This document shows positions 1 to 7,282 of a DNA stretch of 10,193 nt, piece by piece. Under the pieces are notes generated by a model. It saw nothing but the letters and a program-made list of their open reading frames with translations. It ran no database searches and was not told where the DNA came from. This stretch comes from Rubritepida sp. (GTDB lineage Bacteria; Pseudomonadota; Alphaproteobacteria; Acetobacterales; Acetobacteraceae). Numbering within the stretch: position 1 is the first letter of the stretch; each line of letters starts with the position of its first letter. A program made the translations under genes and the position numbers. Location: NCBI GenBank assembly GCA_028291485.1, contig JAQGHZ010000672.1, positions 1 to 10,193 on the forward strand, written 5' to 3'.

Positions 1-734
1 GGGCCAACCAGCTCCGCTTCGACTACAATGACGTGGCGAGCCTGGAGGCCGCCGCCGATGCGGCCGGGAACGACCTCGCCGCCATCCTGGTCACGGGTTT
101 CAGGCACGACAACGTCGTGGACCAGGAACTGCCGGAGCCGGAATTCGCCGCCGCCGCGCGCGCGATCTGCGACCGCAAGGGCGCCGCACTCATCGTGGAC
201 GACGTGCGCGCCGGCTTCCGGCTGCATGCGGGCGGCTCCTGGGAGACGGTGGGCGTCCGGCCGGACCTCTCGGCCTGGAGCAAGGCCATCGCCAACGGCC
301 ACACGCTCGCCGCCGTGACCGGCCGGGATTCCCTGCGCGATGCGGCCGCGCGCATCTTCGTCACCGGCTCCTTCTGGTGCTCCTCGGTGGCCATGGCGGC
401 CGCCGTCGCCACGCTGGAGGAGCTGGAGCGGCGCGACGTGGTGGGCCACATCGCCACCCTCGGCCAGCGTCTGCGCGACGGGCTCGCGGAACGCGCACGC
501 GGTGCGAATGTGGGGCTGCGTCAGTCGGGGCCGGTGTCCATGCCGCTCTTCCTCTTCGACGGCGACGTGGACTTCGCCATGGGCCGCGCCTTCTGCCGGG
601 CCGCGCTCGCCGAGGGCGCCTTCCTGCATCCGCGGCACAACATGTTCCTCTGCGCGGCCCACACCGAGGTCGATATCGACGCGGTGCTGGCCGCCTCCGA
701 GGCCGGCTTCGCCGCCATCCGGGAGATGCGCTGA
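1..734 (+). CDS. Class III PLP-dependent aminotransferase, glutamate-1-semialdehyde aminomutase-like (C-terminal part)
   Basis: The gene enters from the left edge, with whole codons from base 3 (ANQLRFDYND...), and ends at TGA 732-734; 243 codons are visible of the 430-450 usual for the family. Two hallmarks of fold-type I class III aminotransferases are present. VDDVRAGF (about 195-218) corresponds to the usual DEVxTGF, whose first Asp contacts the PLP pyridine nitrogen. WSKAIANGH (276-302) carries the probable Schiff-base lysine at 282-284. The C-terminal stretch FLHPRHNMFLCAAHTEVDID is typical of the glutamate-1-semialdehyde aminomutase branch, which also contains many catabolic transaminases. 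The second motif residue is Asp rather than Glu. Its stop overlaps the next start by one base (TGATG), so it is probably co-translated with the solute-binding protein. That context suggests a catabolic transaminase acting on an imported amine rather than the haem enzyme HemL. Substrate unknown. Confidence 0.88.
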   Translation, partial: ANQLRFDYNDVASLEAAADAAGNDLAAILVTGFRHDNVVDQELPEPEFAAAARAICDRKGAALIVDDVRAGFRLHAGGSWETVGVRPDLSAWSKAIANGHTLAAVTGRDSLRDAAARIFVTGSFWCSSVAMAAAVATLEELERRDVVGHIATLGQRLRDGLAERARGANVGLRQSGPVSMPLFLFDGDVDFAMGRAFCRAALAEGAFLHPRHNMFLCAAHTEVDIDAVLAASEAGFAAIREMR

Positions 735-2311
735 TGCATCGTCGTGCGGCCCTCGCGACGCCCTTCCTGCTCGCCGGCCTGCGGCCCGCGAGCGCCCAGG
801 AAGCCCGTCACCTGACCATCGGCCAGAGCGCCAACCCCTCTTCGATCGATCCGCATTTCTTCAACGGCACGCCGACCAAGGCGCTCTCCACGCATCTCTT
901 CGACCGTCTCGTCGAGCAGACGCCGGACACCAAGCTGGTGCCGGGCCTGGCGCTCTCCTGGAGCACCATCTCCGACACGGTCTGGGAGTTCCGGCTGCGG
1001 CCGGGCGTGGTCTTCTCCGACGGCCATCCGCTCACGACCGACGACGTCGCCTTCACCATCGAGCGTGCGCCCAACGTGCCCAACTCGCCGGGCGGCTTCG
1101 GCGGCGTGGTGCGCTCGATCAAGCGCGTCGAGATCGTCGACCCGCTCACAATCCGCTTCCACACCGAGGCTCCGGCGCCGAATCTGCCGAACGACCTCTC
1201 CAACCTCGCCATCATCTCACGCCATGTCGGCACGGGCGCCGCGACCGAAGACTACAATTCCGGCCGCGCCGCGATCGGCTCCGGCCCCTACAAGCTCATC
1301 CGCTTCGTGCCCAACGACCGCTGCGAGATGGAGCGCAACGACGCATGGTGGGGCCCAAAGCCCGCCTGGGAGCGCGTGACCCTTCGTTTCATCCCCAATA
1401 CCGCCGCCCGCAGCGCTGCGCTGCTTTCAGGCAGCGTGGACATGATCGACGTGCCCTCGCCGAACGACCTGCCGGTCTTCCGGCGCGACCCGCGCTTCTC
1501 AGTCGTCTCGCGCGAGAGCACGCGCATGGTCTACATCGCGCTCGACCAGGGCCGCGCGGAGGCCTCGCCCTTCGTCACCGACGCGGCCGGGCGTGTGCTG
1601 CCGCAGAACCCGCTGCGCGACCTGAAGGTCCGGCGCGCGCTCTCGCTGGCGGTCAACCGCGTGGCCCTCGCCGAGCGCATCATGCAGGGCACGGCCGTGG
1701 CGACGGGCCAATGGATGCAGCGTGGCGCCTATTCCTACAATCCAGCGATCGCGGTGCCGCCCTTCGATCCCGACGGCGCGAAGGGCCTGCTCGCCGAGGC
1801 CGGTTTCCCGCAGGGCTTCCGGCTGGCGCTGCACGCCGCCGTGGACGGGCGCCCGACGGACCCCGCGACCGCGCAGGCCGTGGCGCAGATGTGGACGCGC
1901 ATCGGCGTGCAGACCGCCGTGGAGACCATGCCCGCCAATTCCTACAATGCGCGCGGCGCGCGGCAGGAGTTCTCGGCCGGGATCTGGGCCTGGGGGAGCA
2001 ATTCGGGCGAGGCGGGCTATGCGCTGGTGAACGTCTTCGGCACGGTCGATCGCGCGAAGGGCACCGGCGGCTACAATCGCTCGATGTATTCCAACCCCGC
2101 GATCGACCAGCTGCGCGACCGGGCGCTGGCAACGCTGGACGATGCCGCGCGTGAGCAGCTGCTGATGCAGGCGATAGCCGACACGATGGCGGATGAGGCG
2201 GTGGTGCCGCTGTACCAGATGGTGAACTTCTGGGTGACGAAGCGAGGAATCACCTACGAGGCGAGCGGGCATGAGCGGAATATGGCCATGCTGGCGCGGC
2301 CTTCGGCCTGA
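734..2311 (+). CDS. ABC transporter substrate-binding protein, family 5 (peptide/nickel/opine type)
   Basis: A 525-residue periplasmic solute-binding protein. The start is ATG 734, overlapping the preceding TGA by one base, with a GGGAGA-like ribosome binding site about 7 bases upstream; the longer open frame further upstream is only readthrough of the aminotransferase region. The N-terminus (MHRRAALATPFLLAGLRPASAQ) is a Sec signal with probable cleavage after ASA at residue 21. Family signatures are SIDPHFFNGTP near the mature N-terminus, THLFDRLVEQ, LRPGVVFSDGHPLTTDDV, IGSGPYKL and RRALSLAVNR, all typical of SBP_bac_5 (DppA/OppA-like) proteins. The usual partners are two permeases and two ATPases; none is in this window, so they must lie upstream or elsewhere. 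Coupling to an aminotransferase and proximity to an amidohydrolase suggest a nitrogenous solute, but the ligand is unknown. Confidence 0.93.
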   Translation: MHRRAALATPFLLAGLRPASAQEARHLTIGQSANPSSIDPHFFNGTPTKALSTHLFDRLVEQTPDTKLVPGLALSWSTISDTVWEFRLRPGVVFSDGHPLTTDDVAFTIERAPNVPNSPGGFGGVVRSIKRVEIVDPLTIRFHTEAPAPNLPNDLSNLAIISRHVGTGAATEDYNSGRAAIGSGPYKLIRFVPNDRCEMERNDAWWGPKPAWERVTLRFIPNTAARSAALLSGSVDMIDVPSPNDLPVFRRDPRFSVVSRESTRMVYIALDQGRAEASPFVTDAAGRVLPQNPLRDLKVRRALSLAVNRVALAERIMQGTAVATGQWMQRGAYSYNPAIAVPPFDPDGAKGLLAEAGFPQGFRLALHAAVDGRPTDPATAQAVAQMWTRIGVQTAVETMPANSYNARGARQEFSAGIWAWGSNSGEAGYALVNVFGTVDRAKGTGGYNRSMYSNPAIDQLRDRALATLDDAAREQLLMQAIADTMADEAVVPLYQMVNFWVTKRGITYEASGHERNMAMLARPSA

Positions 2312-2313
2312 TT

Positions 2314-2328
2314 GGGGGCTTTGCTCCC
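2314..2328 (+). terminator. Possible stem-loop just after the solute-binding protein gene
   Basis: Three bases after the stop codon, GGGGGC (2314-2319) and GCTCCC (2323-2328) can form a 6-bp stem with one G-T wobble around a TTT loop. No T-run follows (TCGAACTCTCC), so it is at best a weak or Rho-assisted terminator, or a 3'-end stabilising hairpin. The rest of the spacer to 2472 shows no ORF or recognisable element apart from a poor promoter-like pair (TTGGAC 2438, TAGCCT 2461, 17 bases apart). Confidence 0.25.
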
Positions 2329-2472
2329 TCGAACTCTCCGAGCGCGCTCGCGATGCGTGGAGCCGCCGAACGGCCTGGCCGGGTGTGCCGGTCGCTCTGT
2401 CGATCGCATCTGGACAAACGGAGTCTCGCTGGCCCCGTTGGACGGCCGGTTTTTCGCTGGTAGCCTCGCCGG

Positions 2473-3687
2473 ATGAGGAATGCCCAGGAAAAAGACCTGC
2501 TGCTCACCAACCTCCGTCTTCCGGATGGCGGACCGCCCGGGCGGCGGATCCTGATCCGTGAGGGCCGGATCGCGGAGATCCTGCCGGCCGCCGCGCCGGA
2601 CCCCGCCGCGCCGACCATGGACCTGTGCGGCGAACTCGTCCTGCCCGGCCTGGTCGACGGGCATATGCATCTGGACAAGACGCTGTTCGGCCTGCCGTGG
2701 ATCCCGCATGCGGCGGAGCCTTTCCGCATGAGCCGCATCGAGAACGACCAGAACATGCTGCCCTCGCTGCCGCTGAACACCGCGAGCCGCGCGGGCGAGT
2801 TGCTGCGCCGCTGCGTCGCCAATGGCACCGCGCATGTCCGGTCCCATGTCGATATCACCCCCGCCTTCGGCCTCTCGGCGCTCGAGGGCGTGCTGGAGGC
2901 GAAGCAGGCGCATGCGCACGCCGTCACGATGCAGATCGTCGCCTTCCCGCAGGCCGGCGTGGTCAGGGCCGGCGGGCAGAAGATGCTGGACTTGCTGGAT
3001 GCCGCGATCCGTGCGGGCGCCGATCTGGTGGGCGGCATCGACCCCTGTGAGGTGGATCGGGATCCGAAGGGCCAGCTCGACGGCATCTTCGACATCGCAG
3101 GGCGCCACGGCGTCGGCGTGGACATCCACCTGCATGAACCCGGTGAAATGGGCCTGTTCAGCCTTCAGGAAATCTGCCTCCGCGCCAAGGCTCTGGGCAT
3201 GCAGGAGCGCGTGACCGTCAGTCACGGCTTCTGCCTGGGCGGCGTGAAGGAATCGAAGCAGGCTGCCGCGGCGGCGATGATGGCGGAGGCGGGCGTGGCG
3301 CTGGCCACTCATGGCGCCGGCGGCTCGACGCTTCCACCGCTGATGCTGCTGCGACGGGCGGGCGTGCGGGTCTTCTGCGGCAATGACGACATCCGCGACA
3401 CCTGGAGCCCCTACGGCAATGCCGACATGCTGGAACGTGCCGCTGTCATCGGCTGGCGCGAGGACATCCGGCACGACGATCTGCTGGCGGAGCTGTTCGC
3501 GATGGCCAGTTCCGGCGGTGCCGAGGTATTGGGTGTCGCGGATCACGGTATCGCGCCGGGCAACCCGGCCCACTTCTTCACCATCGCGGCCGAGAACGTG
3601 GCTGACGCGATCGGGCGGCACCCCCTGCGAGGCAAGGTGTTCCACGCCGGCCGCCTGGTCGCCTCGCGCGGGGAATGGGTTGCTTAG
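2473..3687 (+). CDS. Cytosine deaminase-like amidohydrolase
   Basis: A 404-residue metal-dependent hydrolase, close in length to E. coli CodA (427). Landmarks of the cytosine deaminase/N-isopropylammelide hydrolase branch occur in order. GHMHLDKT holds metal ligands H64 and H66. DIHLHEPGE gives H219 as metal ligand and E222 as the probable proton shuttle (CodA H214/E217). SHGFCLG contains H251. GNDDIRDTWSPYGNADML contains D305 (CodA D313); here Asn replaces the His preceding that Asp in CodA. The N-terminal half also has the usual small beta-sandwich edge (LVLPGLVDGH). Members hydrolyse C-N bonds in cyclic nitrogen compounds such as cytosine, creatinine-like rings or s-triazine intermediates. 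The start is ATG 2473; no good Shine-Dalgarno sequence is visible, so the start is slightly uncertain. It lies 161 nt after the solute-binding protein and could have its own weak promoter. Substrate not determinable; cytosine itself is only one possibility. Confidence 0.9.
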   Translation: MRNAQEKDLLLTNLRLPDGGPPGRRILIREGRIAEILPAAAPDPAAPTMDLCGELVLPGLVDGHMHLDKTLFGLPWIPHAAEPFRMSRIENDQNMLPSLPLNTASRAGELLRRCVANGTAHVRSHVDITPAFGLSALEGVLEAKQAHAHAVTMQIVAFPQAGVVRAGGQKMLDLLDAAIRAGADLVGGIDPCEVDRDPKGQLDGIFDIAGRHGVGVDIHLHEPGEMGLFSLQEICLRAKALGMQERVTVSHGFCLGGVKESKQAAAAAMMAEAGVALATHGAGGSTLPPLMLLRRAGVRVFCGNDDIRDTWSPYGNADMLERAAVIGWREDIRHDDLLAELFAMASSGGAEVLGVADHGIAPGNPAHFFTIAAENVADAIGRHPLRGKVFHAGRLVASRGEWVA

Positions 3688-3896
3688 GCTGCCCACCGCA
3701 TCTACCTGACCACGCTGCGCGACGGGGTGGCGTTCCGGCTGGCCTTCATCGGGTCGGACTTCCAGGCCGATCCGCGTGAGGCGTTGATACGCCGTTCATG
3801 CGGGCGCTGTTCGACTATGGCTATGCGCAGGCGCGGCAGCCCTGGCACACGGTGCCGCCGGGGGTCAGCACGACGGTTCTGCCGGTGCGGCGGTAA
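3688..3896 (+). pseudogene. C-terminal remnant of an unidentified protein, frameshifted
   Basis: Directly after the amidohydrolase stop, the same frame continues as protein-like sequence (AAHRIYLTTLRDGVAFRLAF, then IGSDFQADPREALI) to about 3790. It then degenerates, while the next frame takes over from 3792 as PFMRALFDYGYAQARQPWHT and VPPGVSTTVLPVRR, ending at TAA 3894-3896. Restoring a single C in the CGCCG run near 3790-3794 would join the halves as ALIRPFMRALFDYG. The composite of about 69 residues has no start codon, ribosome site or N-terminal domain of its own, so the gene is 5'-truncated as well as frameshifted. I do not recognise the family with confidence; a secreted serine-hydrolase-type C-terminus is a guess only. 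The break sits at the convergent junction, consistent with an old rearrangement. The frameshift alone could be a sequencing error; the missing 5' part could not. Confidence 0.5.
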
Positions 3897-3932
3897 GATC
3901 GAGGGGCTTCCTCGCGCTCGCCGCCAGAGACT

Positions 3933-5450
3933 TCAGATGCCGGAATTCGGGGCGTCGCACATGTAGCGGGAGAGGTGGTAGGGACGCGCCGCCAGGCCGG
4001 AACAGAAGCTCGCCACCACCGGCTCCAGCGCCTCGAACAGTGCCTTTTGCTCGGCATTCGCCGCCTCCAGCCGGTCGCGCGCCTCCTCGGCCTCGACGGC
4101 CAGCTTCGCCATGTCGAGCGTGGTGTGCTTGCGGTCGCGATACACGAAGCGCCCACCGATCATCACGTGCCGAACGGCGGTCGCGTCCTCGGCGTGGATG
4201 ATCTGGTTCAGCGTCGCGTTGTGCGGCATCCAGTGCGGCGTCACGAGGTCGAGGAAGACGATGTCCGCCTTCATCCCCGGCTCGATCGCGCCGATATCGG
4301 TGAAGCCCGCCGCCCGCGCGGAACCCAGCGTGCCCGTGAGATAGACCTGCTCCGCCGAAGCCCAGGCGCGCGGGTCCGGCGTCTGCACATGCGAGGTGAA
4401 GGCGGCCAGCCGCATCGCCTCGTACATGTTGGAATTGTCGCCGCTGGTCACACCATCCGTGCCAAGGCCGACATTCACGCCGAGGTCGATCGCCCGCTTC
4501 AGCCGGAACATCCCGTTGCCGAGCTTCATGTTCGAGGCCGGGTTGTGGGCGATGGAGGCGCCGCGGTCGGCCAGCATCCGCAGGTCGTCGTCGTCCAGCC
4601 AGACGCCATGCGCAACGGTGAACTGCGGGCCGATGAGGCCCAGGCTGTCCATGTACCGCGCCAGGGTCATGCCGTAGCTCTGCATGCCGACCAGTGCCTG
4701 CACCTTGCTCTCGGCGACGTGGCTGTGGATGCCGACCTCGTATTTCCGGGCGAGGTCGCGGCAGCCGCAGAGGAATTCGCGCGAGCAATGGTGCGGGATG
4801 GTGGGCGCGACGGCGAAGCGGATGTCCTCGGCGTTCCAGCGCCAGTTGCGCAGCGCCTGCTCCATCACGGCGAGCGTTTCCTGCCAGGGGCGCAGCTTGA
4901 TCTTCTCGGCCTCGCGCCGGAGCCGGTCCGGCAGCGCGTCGAGCAGGCCCGGAATGGCCTCGTAGAGCGAGCGGTCGGCCACCATGGGCGCGACGACGGC
5001 GCGCATGCCGACGGTGGCATAGGCGTCGGCCACCGCGTCCAGCCCCTCGATGGAGGGCAGGGGGATTTCCGTGCAGAGGTCGTAGGCGGTGGTGCAGCCC
5101 TTGGCGACCATCTCGGCCGCGCAGAGCTGCACCGACAGCCGCTTGTCGGACAAGGCGCGGCTGCCGCCGACCCAGGGCGCCGAGGCCAGCAGCGTCTCCA
5201 GGCTCCACCGGTCGCCCTGGCCGCGGCCGAGGCCGCCATGGCCGTGCGTGTGGGCATTGGTCAGGCCGGGATGCAGCAGGAAGCCGGAGGCGTCGACCAC
5301 CGAGGTGCCCTCGGGTGCGGCCAGGTTCTCGCCGACCTCGCGGATCACGCCGTCCTGGATCAGGATGTCGGCATGGCCGGCGCGGCGGCGCGTGACGTCG
5401 GCCAATCGCCCGCCGCGGAGGATCTGCCAGCCGGGTTCCGCCTTCGCCAT
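3933..5450 (-). CDS. ATZ/TRZ-type amidohydrolase (aminohydrolase superfamily)
   Basis: A 505-residue cytosolic zinc/iron hydrolase starting at ATG 5450, four bases after the phosphatase stop. The motif series matches the atrazine chlorohydrolase/S-adenosylhomocysteine deaminase group. NAHTHGHG provides metal ligands H67 and H69. HSHVAES provides H244 as ligand and E247 as probable catalytic acid/base. VAHGVWL contains H281. NPASNMKLG follows, then GLGTDGVTSGDN with D332 as the final metal ligand. The N- and C-terminal edges form the usual composite beta-sandwich (HADILIQDGVIREVG; GMKADIVFLD). It is longer than most members (about 450), carrying a C-terminal tail from roughly residue 450 rich in Glu and Ala (EAEEARDRLEAANAEQKALF), probably helical. 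Family members deaminate or dechlorinate purine-, pyrimidine- or triazine-type rings; the true substrate is unknown. It is the last gene of the leftward operon and only distantly related to the amidohydrolase at 2473-3687. Confidence 0.92.
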   Translation of the reverse strand: MAKAEPGWQILRGGRLADVTRRRAGHADILIQDGVIREVGENLAAPEGTSVVDASGFLLHPGLTNAHTHGHGGLGRGQGDRWSLETLLASAPWVGGSRALSDKRLSVQLCAAEMVAKGCTTAYDLCTEIPLPSIEGLDAVADAYATVGMRAVVAPMVADRSLYEAIPGLLDALPDRLRREAEKIKLRPWQETLAVMEQALRNWRWNAEDIRFAVAPTIPHHCSREFLCGCRDLARKYEVGIHSHVAESKVQALVGMQSYGMTLARYMDSLGLIGPQFTVAHGVWLDDDDLRMLADRGASIAHNPASNMKLGNGMFRLKRAIDLGVNVGLGTDGVTSGDNSNMYEAMRLAAFTSHVQTPDPRAWASAEQVYLTGTLGSARAAGFTDIGAIEPGMKADIVFLDLVTPHWMPHNATLNQIIHAEDATAVRHVMIGGRFVYRDRKHTTLDMAKLAVEAEEARDRLEAANAEQKALFEALEPVVASFCSGLAARPYHLSRYMCDAPNSGI

Positions 5451-5454
5451 GCGC

Positions 5455-6024
5455 TCAGAACTCCGGGACGAGCTCGAGGGGCTCGATGGTCCAGCTGCCC
5501 TTGCCGTCGGGCTTCACGTGCAGCGGCAGGGCGTTGGGCGTGCGGACATTGGCCGGTAGTCCCGCCTCGTAGCGGAAGGCGCGCCAGAGCGCCCCATGCC
5601 CCACCACCAGCACCGGGCCGGGCAGGGCGGTCGCGCGGTTGATGGCGCGGACGGCGCGGGCGCGCAGCCCGGCGAAGGTCTCGGCGCCCTCGGGCGTGAA
5701 CTTGTCGGCGATCCAGTCGTCGTACCAGTCGCCCATGGGCAGGCCTTCCTGCACGCCGAAGCCCACCTCGCGCAGTTCCTCGTCGACCAGGACGGGCAGC
5801 TTCAGCACCTCGGCCGCCATGTCGGCCGTGTCCTTGGCGCGGCTGAGCGGCGAGGAGACGATGGTCTTGATCGGCACGGGGTGCAGCGTCCGCGCCGCCC
5901 GCCTGGCCTGCAGGAGGCCGACATGGTTCAGCGGGATGTCGACATTGCCCTGGCTCAGCCCCTCGGCGTTCCAATCGGTCTCGCCGTGGCGGAGGTACCA
6001 GAAGGGAATGGGATTGAGGCTCAT
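5455..6024 (-). CDS. Histidine phosphatase family protein (phosphoglycerate mutase-like)
   Basis: A 189-residue branch-2-size histidine phosphatase. The start ATG 6024 overlaps the preceding GST stop as ATGA and places the signature at the proper N-terminal position: WYLRHGETDWN, with R12 and nucleophile H13. The longer open frame extending upstream is readthrough of the GST region. Other catalytic residues are visible: SSPLSRAKDTADM with R62, EELREVGFG with probable acid E86, and VLVVGHGALWRAF with H143. The family covers cofactor-dependent phosphoglycerate mutases and diverse small-molecule phosphatases (alpha-ribazole phosphatase, fructose-2,6-bisphosphatase, GpmB). The short length and solitary context favour a broad or specialised phosphatase over the glycolytic mutase, which is normally 210-250 residues. 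No signal peptide; cytosolic. Its position in a prs-led operon could suggest a phosphorylated sugar or nucleotide substrate, but that is inference. Confidence 0.9.
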   Translation of the reverse strand: MSLNPIPFWYLRHGETDWNAEGLSQGNVDIPLNHVGLLQARRAARTLHPVPIKTIVSSPLSRAKDTADMAAEVLKLPVLVDEELREVGFGVQEGLPMGDWYDDWIADKFTPEGAETFAGLRARAVRAINRATALPGPVLVVGHGALWRAFRYEAGLPANVRTPNALPLHVKPDGKGSWTIEPLELVPEF

Positions 6025-6635
6025 GCAGAGAACCCTTCGGCTGCCAGCGTGTCCGCGAGGACGGGGAGGGAAAACAGGCGCTTCCGGTGGGCCAGGAGCG
6101 CATCGGGTGGGGCCACGCCGAGGAAGCCGGCGAGCACCGTGACAAGGGCGATGTAGCAATCCGCGGCGGTCACGGCCTCGCCGACGATCCAGTCGCGGTC
6201 GCCGAGGCCGGTCTCGAGATAGGCGAGCATATCTGTCACCCGGCCGGTGGCCGAGGCGCGGATCTCGCTTTCGGCCGAAGCGGGGCCGAACTTCCCGGGC
6301 GCGAAGCCCGGGTTGAAGCTGCGCGAGACATGCCAGGCGCACCAGGAGAGCCACTCCACCACCCGCCAGCGCGCCATGCGCTCCGTGGGGATGAGGCCGC
6401 TCTCCGGCGCCATCTCGCCGATCGCCAACAGGATGGCCGGTGTCTCGGTGAGCGCCTGGCCGTCGTCCAGCACCAGGGCCGGAACCTGGCCCTTGGGGTT
6501 GATGGCGAGGTAGTCCGTCGAGCGGCCCTCGCCCTGGCGCAGGCTGATCTCCCTCACGTCCCCCGGCAGCCCGGACAGCGCGAAGGCGAGCCTGGCGGCG
6601 AGGCTCGAGCTGCGCGTGGAGACGTAGAGGATCAA
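6021..6635 (-). CDS. Glutathione S-transferase family protein, third paralogue, TTG start
   Basis: A 204-residue GST-fold protein. Residues 1-75 form the thioredoxin-like domain, with AINPKGQVPALVLDDGQALTE containing the cis-Pro loop and the Glu/Thr gamma-glutamyl contact. The remainder is the helical domain, including the N-capping-like stretch VTAADCYIALV. The chosen start is TTG 6635, which overlaps the preceding TGA as TTGA; it gives the family-typical beginning ILYVSTRSSSLAARLAF, and no ATG or GTG is available near it. There is no strong Shine-Dalgarno sequence, so translation probably depends on coupling. The position equivalent to the catalytic Cys10 of beta-class GSTs is Ser here (STRSSS), unlike its two neighbours, so activity may differ or be lost. 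The helical-domain segment FNPGFAPGKFGPASAESE aligns with FRPGNFA-x-x-E-x-DH in the other two, supporting tandem duplication. Substrate unknown. Confidence 0.87.
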   Translation of the reverse strand: MILYVSTRSSSLAARLAFALSGLPGDVREISLRQGEGRSTDYLAINPKGQVPALVLDDGQALTETPAILLAIGEMAPESGLIPTERMARWRVVEWLSWCAWHVSRSFNPGFAPGKFGPASAESEIRASATGRVTDMLAYLETGLGDRDWIVGEAVTAADCYIALVTVLAGFLGVAPPDALLAHRKRLFSLPVLADTLAAEGFSA

Positions 6636-7258
6636 GCGGCGACCGCCAGGCCTTCGTCGGCCATGACCTTCGCAACGGCCGGGCGGGCCAGCATGCGCTT
6701 GTAGAAGGCGGCCACGTTCGGCGGCAGGTCGAGCTTCATGCGCTCCTTGCCCCAAAAGGTGACGTAGAAGGGCGCGGCATCGCCGAAGCTGAAGGCGCCG
6801 GCCACGTAGTCCTTGCCCTCCAGCGCCTTGTCGAGCCAGGCGAGGCCCTTGGTGAAGACCTCCTTGCCGCGCGCCGTCACCGTCTCGTGGTCGCCCTCGC
6901 TGGGGGCGAAGTTCCCCGGGCGGAGGAAGCGCGAGAAGCCCTGCATGTGCATGGTCGCGACGGCGTAGTCGGTGACCTCGATGGCCTTGGCCTGGTCCTC
7001 GGGGGTCTTGGGCATCAGCCCCGCCGCGGGGAACTTCGCCGCGATCCAGTAGGCGATGGCGGGGAACTCGGTCACGACCGAGCCGTCGTCGCGCTGCAGG
7101 GTCGGCACCTTGGACTTGGAGTTGATCGCGGTGAAGTCGGGCTTGAACTGCGCGCCCTCGCGCAGGTTCAGCAGCTCGGGCGTGTAGGGCGCACCGCTCT
7201 CCTCGAGCAGGACGTGGATGCCGAGGGAGCAGGCGCCGGGGGCATAGAAGAGCTTCAT
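6632..7258 (-). CDS. Glutathione S-transferase family protein, second paralogue
   Basis: A 208-residue GST starting at ATG 7258, supported by an AGAAGGAA ribosome binding site about 7 bases upstream (7266-7273). MKLFYAPGACSLGIHVLLEE is the classical beta-class-like start, with Cys10 where bacterial GSTs such as Proteus GST B1-1 hold glutathione as a mixed disulfide. The glutathione site continues with INSKSKVPTLQRDDGSVVTEFPAI, where VP supplies the cis-proline. The helical domain contains FLRPGNFAPSEGDHETV and the capping-type motif FSFGDAAPFYV. It is clearly paralogous to the protein encoded at 7283-7900; the shared N-terminal block MKLFY-x-PGACS-x-GIHV-x-LEE is nearly identical. The gap to the upstream gene is 24 nt and its stop overlaps the next start by four bases, so it is an internal operon gene. 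Probable cytosolic glutathione conjugation, reductive dehalogenation or isomerisation; substrate unknown. Confidence 0.93.
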   Translation of the reverse strand: MKLFYAPGACSLGIHVLLEESGAPYTPELLNLREGAQFKPDFTAINSKSKVPTLQRDDGSVVTEFPAIAYWIAAKFPAAGLMPKTPEDQAKAIEVTDYAVATMHMQGFSRFLRPGNFAPSEGDHETVTARGKEVFTKGLAWLDKALEGKDYVAGAFSFGDAAPFYVTFWGKERMKLDLPPNVAAFYKRMLARPAVAKVMADEGLAVAA

Positions 7259-7282
7259 GGGACGTTTCCTTCTTGTTGGGAT

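Noticed and set aside
340..2154. Plus-strand frame of 604 codons crossing the aminotransferase/binding-protein junction
   Set aside because: Arg/Pro-rich translation in another frame of two well-supported genes.
2438..2466. Promoter TTGGAC-17-TAGCCT in front of the 2473 amidohydrolase
   Set aside because: Only three of six matches in each box and the start codon would lie about at the transcription start, requiring a leaderless mRNA.
2254..3696. Open minus-strand frame of 480 codons opposite the cytosine deaminase-like gene
   Set aside because: It is antisense to a gene with full catalytic motifs; its composition (Arg, Ala, Gln, His-rich, no domain) is what GC-rich codon bias creates on the opposite strand.
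3900..3914. Hairpin CGAGG-GGCTT-CCTCG as a bidirectional terminator between the converging operons
   Set aside because: Only a 5-bp stem with no T-run on either side; in DNA this GC-rich such a repeat is expected by chance, though the location is suggestive.
3975..5642. Open plus-strand frame of 555 codons opposite the ATZ/TRZ amidohydrolase
   Set aside because: Low-complexity His/Arg/Gly/Val-rich translation without any motif, running through the boundary of two real minus-strand genes; a shadow frame.
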